A stretch of 64,000 nt of DNA from Ehretia macrophylla (lineage: Eukaryota > Streptophyta > Magnoliopsida > Boraginales > Ehretiaceae): assembly GCA_037974665.1 (NCBI GenBank), contig CM075765.1, positions 13,573,501 to 13,637,500 of the forward strand, given 5' to 3'. How positions within the stretch are numbered: the stretch's first letter is position 1; each line of letters begins with the position of its first letter. Of the stretch, positions 1 through 11,563 are shown piece by piece. The position numbers were made by a program, and so were the translations under genes. Under the pieces are notes generated by a model. The model saw only the letters and a list, made by a program, of their open reading frames with translations, ran no database searches and was not told where the DNA came from.

Positions 1-1248
1 AGCATATCACTTTTCTTACCCAAAGGTGAGAGTGATGATGCAATAGATTTCTCATTATTATAATCATATATTGCTTAGCATTATTGAAATTATTAATAGC
101 TTCCGATAAAAGTATATATCCAATATTTTAAAGTTGAGTACTCTCTTTAAAATATCTTTTATTTTGAGTATGTACTCATTATGATGATCATGATATTTGG
201 ATATATTACACTATAACTTGCTTAAATTTTTTCAGACATTAAAGTTATAAAATACATTTATTTGATATTGATAATAAACTTGACTTCTTAAAATTTTTAT
301 GGACTTTACGATATGAACTCTTAGTCTCTTATTATGTGATTTTATTCAAAAAATCTAGAGAATAGTAGGAGTAAGTTCATTTTTGTTTTATTATTTTCTT
401 TTCTTTTTTTAAAAAAATGAAAGGATTATAGAACTATATCTTATATTATTCAAAGTGAAAGTCATATTCTATCAATAAAGGCAAGAAGTCGCATCAATGT
501 CAATAAGGTATATTGAATACTTGATTTTGGTATTATCATGTGTTATATTCTTGGTTGAAACATGATTTTGGTATTATCATGTGTTATATTTTTTGTGCAA
601 ACATTAAGTGTTTTCTATATCCTGGGAAGGATTTTTGACGACTTTGTTTTATGAAAGTGATCCATTAAAGTACGTTAATTTGGTTAGGAAGAGAAATTTC
701 GGAAGCTATTCGTGTCATGTAAAGGTCCAATGACACAATTTGGTTTAAGGTAAAAACTCTTTTAGTCTAAGCACATTAAAGTTTTATGAAGGTGTCCATT
801 ATGTACATCACTTAAAGTGATAATTGTAGATTTTCATGAAAGTGCTAGCACATTATACGAAATACGAAAATTACGAGTAATCCTAATAATGTTTAATAGT
901 TGGATATATCAAAGTAATATTTTCCAGTTTTTCTTGTGCATATTTTGAGGAATTATAGTAAACTGGAATTGTTAAATTGTTGACATAAAAGTGGGGCCTT
1001 ATAGTTTATTTTAAGGATATGCATGCTATCTTGTTATATTGTTATTATTCCTCATTAAGATTTATCTAAGTAAATGGCTAGTATGTGATACATGGAAAGA
1101 GTTATATCGACAAATTAGATATAAAACCGCCATGATCCATATTGGTTGTTTGTTTAGATAAATATTATGATGTTATTGAGGTGGCCACTAAATGAATCCG
1201 ATAAAGAGTATCACAATTTTTATGTGATCATTTGGCTAAGTGGGAGAA
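1..1248. other. Non-genic AT-rich flank
   Basis: No convincing coding region is seen. A perfect 28-bp direct repeat occurs at 522-549 and 563-590. The last few hundred bases run into a purine-rich tract (about 1239-1248) that looks like the polypurine tract of the LTR starting at 1249. This stretch may therefore be decayed 3' internal sequence of that element, but no protein motif could be read in it. Confidence 0.4.
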
Positions 1249-1815
1249 TGTAAGAAGTTTTTTGTTAAGGTAGCATTCATGACCACATAAAATACAAAAT
1301 GAATTGTAATGGTTTAATGACCAAAGTCATTAACCAATATGTAACCTCCTACGTAATGAAATATTAGTGGATTCATGAAAAGACAAGAGGAATATGAAGA
1401 GTTCATGAATCTGATGCAATATTTAATTCAGCAATATTATGGTACATTTAGTGGGTAGGCTCATTATATCCCTACGTCATGGTATAACTTAGTGGGGTTA
1501 ATGGGCTAATTATAACCATATTATGGTGTACTTATTGAGGGGTTAGTGAGTTCATGAAATGTCATTTCTAATTAAATCTATGATAGGTGGAATTAATTGG
1601 AAGAACACTATATAAAGGACTCTTGATCCCTCCACTCGTCCATCCATAATATTTATTTTTCCATCACTTGACAAACATAAAAGTGCATAGAGTAAGGGGA
1701 GAGAAGATCAAGTTAGTCATATGGTGTGTATTAATTAATGATATACACCGTAAAAGTTATCCATATTAAATTTATATACTATTTTGTATATCTCTAAAAT
1801 GATTCAAGAATATCA
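1249..1815 (+). mobile_element. Degenerate LTR, 3' LTR remnant of a retroelement
   Basis: The segment begins TGTAAGAAG directly after a purine-rich GTGGGAGA tract, the usual polypurine tract/LTR junction of plant Copia elements. It contains a TATA-like ACTATATAAAGG near 1609 and ends ...ATATCA. No partner LTR, primer-binding site or TSD is visible, so the rest of the element is either left of the window or lost. The family is not determined and the right boundary is a guess from the CA end. Confidence 0.4.
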
Positions 1816-2000
1816 ATGTATGTTTTGCTTTTAATTATTTGATGATGTTATAATACATGGACTAAAGATCTGATTTTTTTCTTACACGGACTTCTATCCC
1901 CAAAGGGTTGGTTAATTGTATTTTTTCGTTGTTTTATGCAATCATCTTTTAACCAAAAAAAAGAAAATGCATATAGAAGTGTTGTGGACCAGATTAACAA

Positions 2001-2043
2001 GACCCACACACCTTTTTTTTTTGGGTCAAAGACCCATACACCT
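2001..2043 (-). repeat. Poly(A) micro-insertion with 13-bp target duplication
   Basis: GACCCACACACCT (2001-2013) and GACCCATACACCT (2031-2043) flank a 17-bp insert of nine T followed by GGGTCAAA. Read on the minus strand, the insert is TTTGACCC plus an A-tail. The direct repeats differ at one C/T position. This is one of about ten such insertions in the window. Confidence 0.65.
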
Positions 2044-2449
2044 TGCATAACTAATTTAACTAGGAGATAAGAGATTTAACATATTTCAAGTGGTTCGATC
2101 ATCCAGCTAGCAACACACAAACAATGAAAGTCTTTAACAACTTCAAGGCAATCAGACCCGATTGTACATTGAGAAAGAGAAAGGGAGGAAGCTAACAAGC
2201 AAGCTTCTTTTAAAGTTGACAAGTCTTAAAATGTTGGAGATATTCTTGGTTACACTAGTGAATTTAGAGTTTTTTTTTTAAAAAAAATTAATATGAACTA
2301 TGACCACAATTTAACTATTATACAAGTAATAGATTTTTTTTTAAAAAAATCTAGTGATAATTTATTGATTGTAGACTACATGGGTGTATTTTCAACTCAG
2401 CAATTAATGAGGTCTTGTGAGACGGCGTGCGCCAACTTGTCTGAACACT

Positions 2450-2507
2450 GCAAGCTACCCTCTTTTTTCTTTTTCTTTTTCTTTTTTTGTCGAAGCAAGC
2501 TACTCTC
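2450..2507 (-). repeat. Poly(A) micro-insertion with 13-bp target duplication
   Basis: GCAAGCTACCCTC (2450-2462) and GCAAGCTACTCTC (2495-2507) flank a 32-bp insert. On the minus strand the insert reads TTCGAC followed by an A-rich tail broken by three regularly spaced G. The interrupted tail resembles the degenerate poly(A) of a retroposed RNA. Confidence 0.65.
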
Positions 2508-2540
2508 TGAAAACAAATAAATTGTATGTAATCCAATGTT

Positions 2541-2717
2541 GAGTAATTCTAGATGTTATCTCATTTTCATTACTTATCTATGTTATGTGAATATTTAAAT
2601 GGCATGCTAAAATAATAAACATTTTATTTCTCTATCTTATTTTAGCATGTCAACTAAAAATCTACATAGAAAGTAACAAATAGATGATGAAAATAAGGTG
2701 ATATCTTACAATGTCTC
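2541..2717. mobile_element. Small foldback MITE (same family as 18310-18488)
   Basis: The two halves are inverted copies. The left arm (GAGTAATTCT..., 2541 on) matches the reverse complement of the right arm ending ...ATGTCTC at 2717, and the centre carries the inverted pair GCATGCTAAAAT/ATTTTAGCATG. Size and arm sequence match the copy at 18310-18488, which has a perfect 9-bp TSD. The TSD here is decayed (about 6 of 9 positions). The family assignment (Mutator-like) is borrowed from the better copy. Confidence 0.55.
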
Positions 2718-3336
2718 TTCCATTTATGTCTTGACCATTACTTACCAGACCAAATATATCTTTGAACAAGATCAATCTTGGTCCAAGCAAAAAATAATTA
2801 AGATGTATATTTGAAAAATTAATTCTTCTGAATAATTATAATAATAAAAAAAAGAATTAATTCTCACTTTAAACGATAGTTAATAAATAGAAGGTTGTCA
2901 CTCGTCAGCATAACGCCATAAAACTTTCTTTTCTTGGTTTAGGAGTACAGGAAAGTTCTTCAAAATCTAATAGTGTGTGGGCTCTACCAATGCATAGACT
3001 TCGTGCGTTAAAAATGAAATAGTGAAGTTCAAGACTTTTGTAGCGCACCCCCAAGAGTATAACACCATAGTAGGTATTGTTATTAAATAATGGTTCACAA
3101 AAATTCACCAGTTTGAAATCATAATATGAATAAGTGTGAAAATTACAACATGAATAAATGCAAACATCGCAAGATATATATTGGTCAAAAAACACCGCAA
3201 CACAAATGAACGTAAAAGTTGTAATATGAATAAATTTAAAGGTTACAATACAGATGAATATGAATTCTCAATACTGATAAGCGTGAAAAATAATACGATG
3301 ATTCAACGCTTATATACAATCAACAAGATTTGAAAT
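2718..3336. other. Intergenic, nothing recognised
   Basis: AT-rich sequence between a MITE and the left TSD (GAAAT, 3332-3336) of the large Copia element. It contains loosely repeated AATATGAATAA-type phrases at about 3124-3260. No gene or mobile element was recognised. Confidence 0.4.
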
Positions 3337-3801
3337 TGTTAGGATTTGCAAAACCTTATACTTTAAAAGTTATTTAACAAATCCTAAAATAACATGTTAC
3401 TACCCACGTCAATTCAAGAGAATAGGAAGATATAGACAGCGGAAGTATACCTGAATCCATTGCTGGAGGTAGATTAACGGGTTGAGATCTTCCAAATTAG
3501 TATGAACTTTGCCAAAGGTGTTATCTCTTTCTCTGTTAATGGAGATGCAGAAAAAAATAACGTACGTACAATTTGGGGACCATAACCCTAATATAACTTA
3601 TAAGTTTTAGATATTTCTAATTTGGCCCCTCATCAAATTAAAAATATCACTCAGGTATCTACACATTAATTTCATGACAATTATACCCACAAGCCTAAAC
3701 TTTATACTTAATTAGATCACTTTAATTAGGCTTAATTAATAGATAGCAAAACACATTTAAATATTTACATGTGTGGCCCCACATGTTGAAATTTCCCAAC
3801 A
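3337..3801 (-). repeat. 3' LTR of Copia-1
   Basis: 465 bp, beginning TGTTAGGATT and ending CCCAACA in + coordinates. It is nearly colinear with 15043-15506. The adjoining + strand ATCTCCCACTG is the complement of the polypurine tract, which fixes the orientation. Confidence 0.92.
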
Positions 3802-4209
3802 ATCTCCCACTGGGCCACATATGTAACCTTACAAATGTGTTTAACCTTATGAGCTCCAAAATTTGCTACCATAACCTTAGGGTATATCCGGACAATCTCG
3901 TCCATTGACTATATCGACATAGGATCAAAGCGGTCTTCGTCACATTTAGCCTAACTAAACCCATCAATGGTCATGTATACCAATACAACCAAATGGCATA
4001 GATCAATCATAGATGCGTAGCATAAAAAATTACATGAAATGTAATTCAAACATGTCTATTTCCAACTGGTCCTATTTTAGTAAGATCAAAATCGAACATA
4101 ATGTAACAGAGTGACATGAACTGAATGTCTATATTTTTTATTAGAAAATAACCAAATACATAAATGTGTCCAAAATCAAACATAAAGCAAATAAATGCAC
4201 AAACTCCTA

Positions 4210-4873
4210 CTAAAACACAATATCCTCATACAACACAACACCCATATAAGCAGTGTGCTCATGAAAGACCTTGGGTGGTAATGCCTTTGTAAACGAATCC
4301 GCTATCATGGAGTTTGTCCCAATGTCCTCTATGGATATTTGTCCACTCTGCACTCATTTTTTCACAACTAGGAACTTGATGTCAATATGTTTTGACCTAG
4401 ATGAGCTCCTATTGTTGTTAGAATATAGCACTGCTGACTTATTGTTACAATATAGTTTGAGTGGTCTTTCAATACCCTCCAGAATGCATAGCCTAGTGAC
4501 AAAATTATGCAGCCATATTCCATGGTTGGATGCCTCATAGCACACTACAAACTCGACTGCCATGGTGGAAGAAGCCATGAGTGCCTGCTTGGCACCCCTC
4601 CAAGATATAGCTTTGCCAGCCAACAGGTAAACGTAGCCTGATGTAGATCTCATACTATCTTGACATCCAGCATAATCGGAGTCGAAATACCCTATGATCT
4701 CCAACTTATCCAATCTCCTATATGTGAGCATGTAATCCTTTGTTCTCTACAAATACCTCATAACCCGTTTGTCTGTTTTCCAATTATCCATCCCAAGGTT
4801 ACTTAAATATCTGCCAAACATACCAACAATGTTCGCAATATCCGGTCACATACACACCTGAGCATACATTAGA
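4210..4873 (-). pseudogene. Copia-1 pol, 3' part: end of RT and RNase H
   Basis: The minus-strand reading resumes right after the nested insertion with the conserved copia phrase 'GSLMYAQ', whose first half lies at 10588-10620. It continues into RNase H with 'GYFDSDYAGC' and 'STSGYVY', then 'SKHIDIK', then the pol tail 'LPPKVFHEHTA' ending at a TAG (4210-4212). RNase H degrades the RNA of the RNA:DNA hybrid during reverse transcription. Family residues are visible, but at least one frameshift separates 4354 from the tail. The piece was cut from its N-terminal RT by the 4879-10582 insertion, whose TSD CTCCC is at 4874-4878. Confidence 0.85.
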
Positions 4874-4878
4874 CTCCC

Positions 4879-6500
4879 TGACCGCGTCGTTTTGCGCTAA
4901 AAAATAGTGAGGTTAAATGATTGAAAAAATTGCTTACCTCGAATTACCTCTAGCTATGGCGAGTAGAAGGTCGATCTACGGAGATTGGGTTATCAAATTA
5001 AGTTAAGTCCCTAATTTAGAATTGTTTGACTATCTCCCGTCACGGATAAGTTTGATTAAGTCAAAAAGTCCAAAAATCCAACAAGTACGGTAAATTAAGT
5101 CCAAAAGTCCAAGAAATGTCCAAAATGTCCAAAGATACGGTAGTAACAAGATAACATAATTTAGTCCAGGAGTGGTTAGTTCAATTTAGCGGGTCCATGA
5201 TTTGGAATGATAAGTTCGATCGGAGTATTTAAGTGTAATATTATAGATTCAAATTAAAAGAATAAATCATTCAAGAAATAGGGCTACAAGCTCCCACTTC
5301 TGAAGTTAGCCTTAAATACGTAAGTAATAAGACTAATTAATTAACAAGACTGAATATTTTGGTACAACCTAACAATATCCAACTTTTCAATTAATCTTCT
5401 TACTTATGTACTCCGAAGGTGCTGGTACAACCTAGCTAATTCCGTCCATGGTAGTCACGTACTGCCACTGTTTACAAAACTGGGCGTATATGTATTTTCA
5501 ATTAACTATAACATAACTACAAGAATATGCATAATTAATTGATAATACTAAGCAATTAAAGAATATGAGACTTTAATTAATCTAAATCTAAATATATACA
5601 AAAATATCCTCACTTATTTATCATTCCAAAAATAAGGGTCTAAAGTGTCATAATTAGATTTACAAAATAGAAATCGAAATTAAGAATAAAAGTTACCGAA
5701 TTTAAGCACGTCTTGATTTAGCTGGCTCGATTTCTCCGAAGCTATGGCGTTAATCCATAAGCCCGACCCTTATTTTAGGACCCTAACTAAACTAAACTAA
5801 CCTACTCCTAAGCTAAAATATGAAGAAAAGTGATTATATACAAAGAAAAAGGTGAAAAATAGCTTCTGCCCACTAGAGGAGCAGAAGCCTGGCTAAAAAG
5901 AGAAAAAATGGTTACCCAACGTTGCTGCAAAATCGCGACATTTATAGGCAAAACTTCAGGAGGGCGCTCGAGCGCCAGTCAGGCGCGCTCGAACGCCCTT
6001 CTGTACTTTTGATTTTTATATTTTTATCTGTCGTGTTCAGTCTACATTTTACCGCTTAATTGTCGGCCTTTTTCAAAAAGTGGTGCTCGAGCGCGGAAAA
6101 GGGGTGCTCGAGCGCTCTTCTGGCTGTGGTATGTGAACTTTGACTCCGAACTTTGACTTTGACATGTTCAGTTGACTTTGACCATTGATCGTTGACTTTG
6201 ACCGTTGACCAAAAAGTTGACCATGTCTATTCCAAGATTTTTCAGCGTCCTGAATCCGTTTTCGCACTCGATTTAGTCAAATTCAATCTCGAATTGCTCA
6301 TTTTGAAGTTGTTCTACCATTTTCCTTTAGTGTTGCGTTGAATATTCTCTCAAAATATTGGTTTTTATGGTCGTTTTTGCTCTTTCTTCCTTAAAACCTA
6401 TATTACACTAAATTTGTGTAAAATATACAATTAAGCTTGAAATAATAATGCAATATACATGATTCAATGGATTAAAGTTACTAAAAATACGGATTTATCA
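4879..6500 (-). repeat. 3' LTR of the nested Ty3-like element
   Basis: 1622 bp, colinear with 8997-10582. It contains a minus-strand TATA box (complement TTTATAG, 5941-5947). Upstream of that in transcription sense are GC-rich palindromes (5963-5998 and 6083-6117) and a dense TTGAC array (6125-6225). An A/T-rich block follows, ending GGATTTATCA. Confidence 0.9.
5941..6225 (-). promoter_or_regulatory. LTR promoter: TATA box, CG palindromes, W-box array
   Basis: Transcription of the element runs right to left. The TATA-like motif is at 5941-5947. Twenty to 55 bp upstream lies the 14-bp perfect palindrome GGCGCTCGAGCGCC (5963-5976) with a related copy to 5998, and two more CTCGAGCGC copies lie at 6083-6117. 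About 180-280 bp upstream (6125-6225) there are nine TTGAC cores, eight of them full W-boxes TTGAC(C/T). W-boxes bind WRKY factors in plants. A stress-responsive promoter is an inference. Confidence 0.55.
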
Positions 6501-8996
6501 ACCTCCTCAAACCCATTTTTTGCTTGTCCTCAAGTAAAGGCATCAATTACTTCATAGATTCAAAAATATTAAATTTAAGCAGTCAATGTATTCATACAGT
6601 TATATTTTATAAAACACATGATTAACAGTGAGTTTGTCTTCCAAACAATTTCACCCAAGAAATCGTTTTGTATCTAAAAGAAATGAAACCAACTTAATTA
6701 CAAAAAATCCTTTGAGCATTTTTAAACACTTGTAACTCAAGTAAGAGGTAAAAAATTAATCACGCAAAATTTGTAAAATCAAAAATATTTTCTAAGGATA
6801 GTCATGAAATGTTAAAACTCAACTACCTTCCAAATCATGTAATACTCTCTTAGATTTTTTTTTATATTTTTTTATATAAATTTTTTTATTTGTATTATTT
6901 TTTTTATGAATAGATGACTCGAATGGTAGATGTTGGTTAATTCAAAGACTTTCTTGAAGTATTGCCTTTCTTCGGTTAAATTGTGTTTGGTGAAAGAAGG
7001 CTTGTCTGACATGATTTGTATTGATAGCTTTTTCATAACCAAAAATGCTCAAAAATGGTTAGACGAAAGCATTTTGTTATGAGTTTATTTTCTGCCTCTT
7101 TTTGCTGAATCAACACTTTTGATATTTAAATGATATTGAGTGAGTCATCTAAACATTTTTTTTTTCAAAGGAGTATACCGATCTAGAAAAAAAAGTTAAA
7201 TTTTAATAGAACACAACATCTTACATTGAAAACATCTCAATCTACTCTTTTTTTTATAATTAATCAAAAAATTCTAATTGAATCATGTGACGTTGTTGGG
7301 ATGTAATAATAGTTAACAAGGTTTCAAAAAAATCTATATACAAACTCAACTCTTAGCGGCTAGTCATTTTTCCATTCCAAATTCAAATATTTTATCACAA
7401 TCTAACCATATTTCAACAATTAACCACTCAAATTTAATTATTATGAATAAATGAAGCAAGAGAAAAAAAAATTAAAAATTTTTAAAAAATTTAATAGGTG
7501 GTATCGACTATTTTCTTCTACCTCCTCAAACCCGAATCTTTCATTGCCCTCAATGTAAGAAAGTGATGCAATGCATTGCAAATTAAAAAGATAGATACAA
7601 CCTGATAAAAAAATTCCAAGCATTGTTCCTCAAATGGTTCTGAAAGAAGATTTGTCATTTAAAGCTCCAAACACCAACGTTAGTTATGAGGATAAAAACA
7701 AAGTGATACAAAACAAAATTTAAACTCAATGATATATGCAATTTGGTTTCGCAAGGACTAATTTTTTTTTATATATATATTTTTTGAATTTTTTTTTTAA
7801 CTTAAATTTTTATTTATTTTTATTTTTTAAAGTTTTTTATTTTTATTTTATTATTATTTTTATTTTTTTGTGCTGCTGCCGTCGAGGCTTAGGTTATAAG
7901 TCCCGACTGCAGTCTAGCACTCGAGCGCCTTCAAGGCACGCTCAAGCGCCCTACTGAAAACTTTTTTTTTTTAATAATATTATAACATAAATGTTAAAAA
8001 CGGAAATGAAAGAAAGGTTATAATCTTACTATATATATGTATAGTCATAAAAAACAAACCACACTATTTTATTAAACATGAAGACATTACATAAAAGAAA
8101 ATGAAAAATACAACAACATAAGACTATCTTTTAAACTTGGAAATACATGATTGACTTCAATCATTTCTAATATACCTACGATCTCACTTGATAAAGAGAT
8201 AAATAAGAAAAAGATAAAGGATAAAAATGCTTGCAAAATAGTACACAACCATGGCAAATTGATCAGCCGTGAGAGTCCCGAACATCATTGTGTTGAATAC
8301 AACAAAATAGAAAAATGAAAGAAAAAAATTTAGAAAGAGAGAGAAAGAGGAAGCGGTAAGAATGAATGAAGAGAAGAATGAGGGAAATAGGGTTTTAAAA
8401 ACCCGTCTGTTATGGCTAACGGCGCTCGAGCGGGAGATCAGGCGCTCAAACGTGGTTTTCCCGAATTTTTGGAAAATCACAAAATAGGAAGATATAATTT
8501 TCCTCAAACCTATTTTCTACAAAATAACAAAAAAAAATTTCGAAGAATAAAAAAATAATAATAATCAACTAGCCAGACCATTTAAACTCTTTTCTGGGGT
8601 TCAAGAGTTTGTGAAAAATGAGAACATATCAGGATTTTAGGCCATTTAAAGATGAAAAAAGATGTAATCTTTCTCAAACCTATGTTCTATAAAATCGCAT
8701 TTTTTTTTCTTTTTTAAAAAAAATTTAAGCTAGAGAAAGACTCATTTGATACGAAAGATAAATGACAGAAAATAAAAATTGAACCCTAACACCACAAGAA
8801 TCCCTAGATTGCCTCCTAGGAGCGCTAAGTGTAATGTCTTCAGCCAGACAAAGTCTATAAAATAACAAAATTGACTAAAATAAAAATGAAAACTAAAAAC
8901 TAAAAACTAAAATATATACAAATAAACAATAATATACATAAATCAAAGACTTATCTTATTTGATGAACACCGATCCCCGGCAATGGCGCTAAATTT
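6501..8996 (-). other. Non-coding interior of the nested Ty3-like element
   Basis: About 2.5 kb, very AT-rich, with no readable gag-pol motif. The polypurine-like module CCTCAAACC(C/T) (+ strand) recurs near 6504, 7519, 8501 and 8674, which suggests internal duplication. The CTCGAG-type palindromes of the LTR recur at 7917-7953 and 8420-8455. A segment near 8812-8850 (CCTAGGAGCGCTAAGTG and flanks) is of a kind I recall from plant Tat/Athila-type elements; that recollection is unverified. Confidence 0.6.
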
Positions 8997-10582
8997 TGAT
9001 CGCATCGTTTTGCGCTAAAAAATAGTGAGGTTAAATGATTGAAAAAATTGCTTACCTCGAATTACCTCTAGCTGTGGCGAGTAGAGGGTCGATCCATGAA
9101 GATTGGGTTATCAAATTAAGTTAAGTCCTTATTTAGAATTGTTTGACTATCTCCCGTCACGGATAAGTTTGATTAAGTCCAAAAATCCAAAAATCCAACA
9201 AGTACGGTAAATTAAGTCTAAAAGTCCAAGATATGTCCAAAGATACGGTAGTAACAAGATAAAATAATTTAGTCCAGGAGTGGTTAGTTCAATTTAGTTG
9301 GTCCATGATTTGGAATGATAAGTTCGATCGGAGTATTTAAGTGTAATATTATAGATTCAAATTAAAAGAATAAATCATTCAATAAATAGGGCTACAAACT
9401 CCCACTTTTGAAGTTAGACTTAGATACGTAAGTAATAAGACTAATTAATTAACAAGACTAAATATTTTGGTACAACCTAACAATATCCAACTTTTCAATT
9501 AATCTTCTTACTTACGTACCCCGGAGGTGCTGGTACAACTTATCTAATTACGTCCATGGTAGTCACGTACTGCCACTGGTTTACAAAGCTAGGCGTACAA
9601 GTATTTTCAATTAACTATAACATAACTACAAAAATATGCATAATTAATTGATAATACTAAGCAGTTAAAGAATACGAGACTTTAATTAATCTAAATCTAA
9701 ATATATACAAAAATATCCTCACTTATTTATAGTTCTAAAAATAAGGTTCTAAAGTATCATAATTAGATTTACAAAACGAAAATCGAAATCAAGAATAAAA
9801 GTTACCAAATTTAAGCATATCTTGATTTAGTCGGCTCGATTTCTCAGAAGCTATGGCGTTAATCCATAAGCCCGACCCTTATTTTAGGACCCTAAGTAAA
9901 CTAAACTAACCTACTCTTAAGCTAAAATATGAAGAAAAGTGATTATATACAAAGAAAAAGGTGAAAAATCGCTTCTGCCCACTAGAGAAGCAGAAGCTCG
10001 GTTAAAAAGAGAAAAATTGGTTATCCAATGTTGCTGCAAAATCGCGACATTTATAGGCAAAACTTCAGGAGGGCACTCGAGCACCAGTCAGGCACGCTTG
10101 AGCGCCCTTCTGCACTTTTGATTTTTATATTTTTATCTGTCGTTTTCAGTCTGCATTATGCCGCTTAATTGTCAGCCTTTTTCAAAAAGTGACGCTCGAG
10201 CGTAGAAAAGGGCGCTTGAGCGCTCTTCTGGCTGTGGTAGGTGAACTTTGACTTTGACCGGCTCAGTTGACTTTGACCATTGACTGTTGATCAAACAGTT
10301 GACCAGGTCTATTCCAAGGTTTTTCAGCGTCCTGAATCCTTTTTCGCACTTGGTTTGGCAAAATTCAATCTCGAATTGCTTGTTTTGAAGTTGTTCTAAT
10401 ATTTTCCTTTAGTGTTGCGCCAAATATTCTCTCCTAATGTTGGTTTTTATGGTCGTTTTTGCTCTTTCTTCCTTAAAACCTATATTGCACTAAATTTGTG
10501 TAAAATATACAATTAAGCTTGAAATAATAATGCAATATACTTGATTCAATGGGTTAAAATTACTAAAAATACGGATTTATCA
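8997..10582 (-). repeat. 5' LTR of the nested Ty3-like element
   Basis: 1586 bp, beginning TGATCGCATCG and ending TTTATCA. It carries the same promoter layout as the other LTR: TATA complement at 10050-10056, CTCGAG-type copies at 10072-10108 and 10191-10222, and six TTGAC(C/T) motifs within 10231-10300. Many differences from 4879-6500 are CG to TG or CA changes. Confidence 0.9.
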
Positions 10583-10587
10583 CTCCC

Positions 10588-11563
10588 TACCGTTGATGCA
10601 GAGGGAATCTTCTGTATTTCCTTAACTTCAAGGTTGTTTTTCGGGCATTGGCTAAGACTGAACTTGTCTCCCTTAGCAATAGGGGTGTCACCTGGTTTAC
10701 TATCCTGCATGCCAAATCTTTTGAGCACTTTATCAATATAGCCCCTTTGTGATAATCCAAGAATACACTGTGAGCGATCTCGACGTATCTGGATCCCTAA
10801 TACAAAGGAGGCGTCACCAAGATATTTCATCTCAAAATTCTTTGATAAAAATCTCTTGGTATCATCGACATACAAACCAGGAATATGTGTTTACTCCCAC
10901 TGAACTTGTGATACACACAATCATCAACAACGTTTATCTCAAAACCAAATGAGATAATCACTTGGTGAAATTTGTAGTATCAATGACGAGAAGCTTGCTT
11001 GAGCCCAAATATAGATTTTGTCAATTTGCAAACCATATTCTTTGCATCTCCCAAGACAAAATTTTCTGGTTGCATATATAGATCGTTTCGTCAATGTCAC
11101 CATTAAGAAACGTTGTTTTGACATTCATTTAATGAAGCTCAAGGTCAAAATGCGCAACAAGTGCTATGATTGTCCTGAAAGAGTCATTCGTTGAAACCGG
11201 AGAGAAAGTCTCTTTAAAGTCAATCCCTTCCTTTTGTGTAAAGCCCTTAAATACAAGACGAGCCTTATACCTCTCCACATTACCCCTCGAATCCCTCTTG
11301 GTTTTAAATATCCATTTACAACCAATGGGCTTTGCACTGTTTGGTAATGGGACAAGTTCCCAAACCTTATTGTCTTGCATGGACTTGTACTTCTCATTCA
11401 TAGCTTCAATCCACTTTTGAGAGTTGGAACCTTGCATGGCTTGATGGAAGTTGATAGGATCATCTTCCACCATTCTATTATCTTCCTCATGTTCCTGGAA
11501 AATTACAATAAAATCGTCCGAAATTGCATTTCTCATTTCTCTAGTGGACTGTCTTAATGGCAC
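10588..11563 (-). pseudogene. Copia-1 pol: reverse transcriptase, N-terminal and central part
   Basis: Minus-strand fragments show copia RT landmarks in order: 'WIEAMNEKYKSM', 'GCKWIFKTKRDSRG', 'KARLVFKGFTQKEGIDF' and 'ETFSPV' (11563-11129), then frameshifted sequence, then 'KNFEMKYLGDASFVLGIQI', 'GYIDKVLKRFGM' and 'ASTVGS' (10875-10590). The catalytic YVDD is represented by 'MYVDD' at the start of the last fragment. Frameshifts fall at about 11129 and 10940, so the enzyme is dead. The coding region is cut at 10588 by the nested element and continues at 4873. Confidence 0.85.

Larger units (their letters stand above)
4879..10582 (-). mobile_element. Non-autonomous Ty3-like LTR element nested in Copia-1
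   Basis: Long direct repeats at 4879-6500 and 8997-10582 (TG...CA) bound a 2.5-kb AT-rich interior. A perfect 5-bp TSD, CTCCC, is at 4874-4878 and 10583-10587. Removing the element plus one TSD restores the copia RT reading through 'GSLMYAQ', which confirms the boundaries. On the minus strand the 5' LTR is followed by a primer-binding site resembling the 3' end of tRNA-Asp (complement CCCCGGCAATGGCGC, about 8976-8990). The 3' LTR is preceded by TTTGAGGAGGT. These two features are typical of plant Ty3/gypsy Tat/Athila-type elements. No gag, RT or integrase motif could be read in the interior, so it must have moved using another element's proteins (LARD-like). Lineage is inferred. Confidence 0.88.

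Noticed and set aside
1938-1975. TTTAACC plus A-tract between ATGCAAT and ATGCATA
   Set aside because: The flanking match is only about five bases, which is within chance.
7736-7957. 73-codon + strand frame rich in Phe and Leu
   Set aside because: It is a translation of a T-rich low-complexity tract in the nested element interior.
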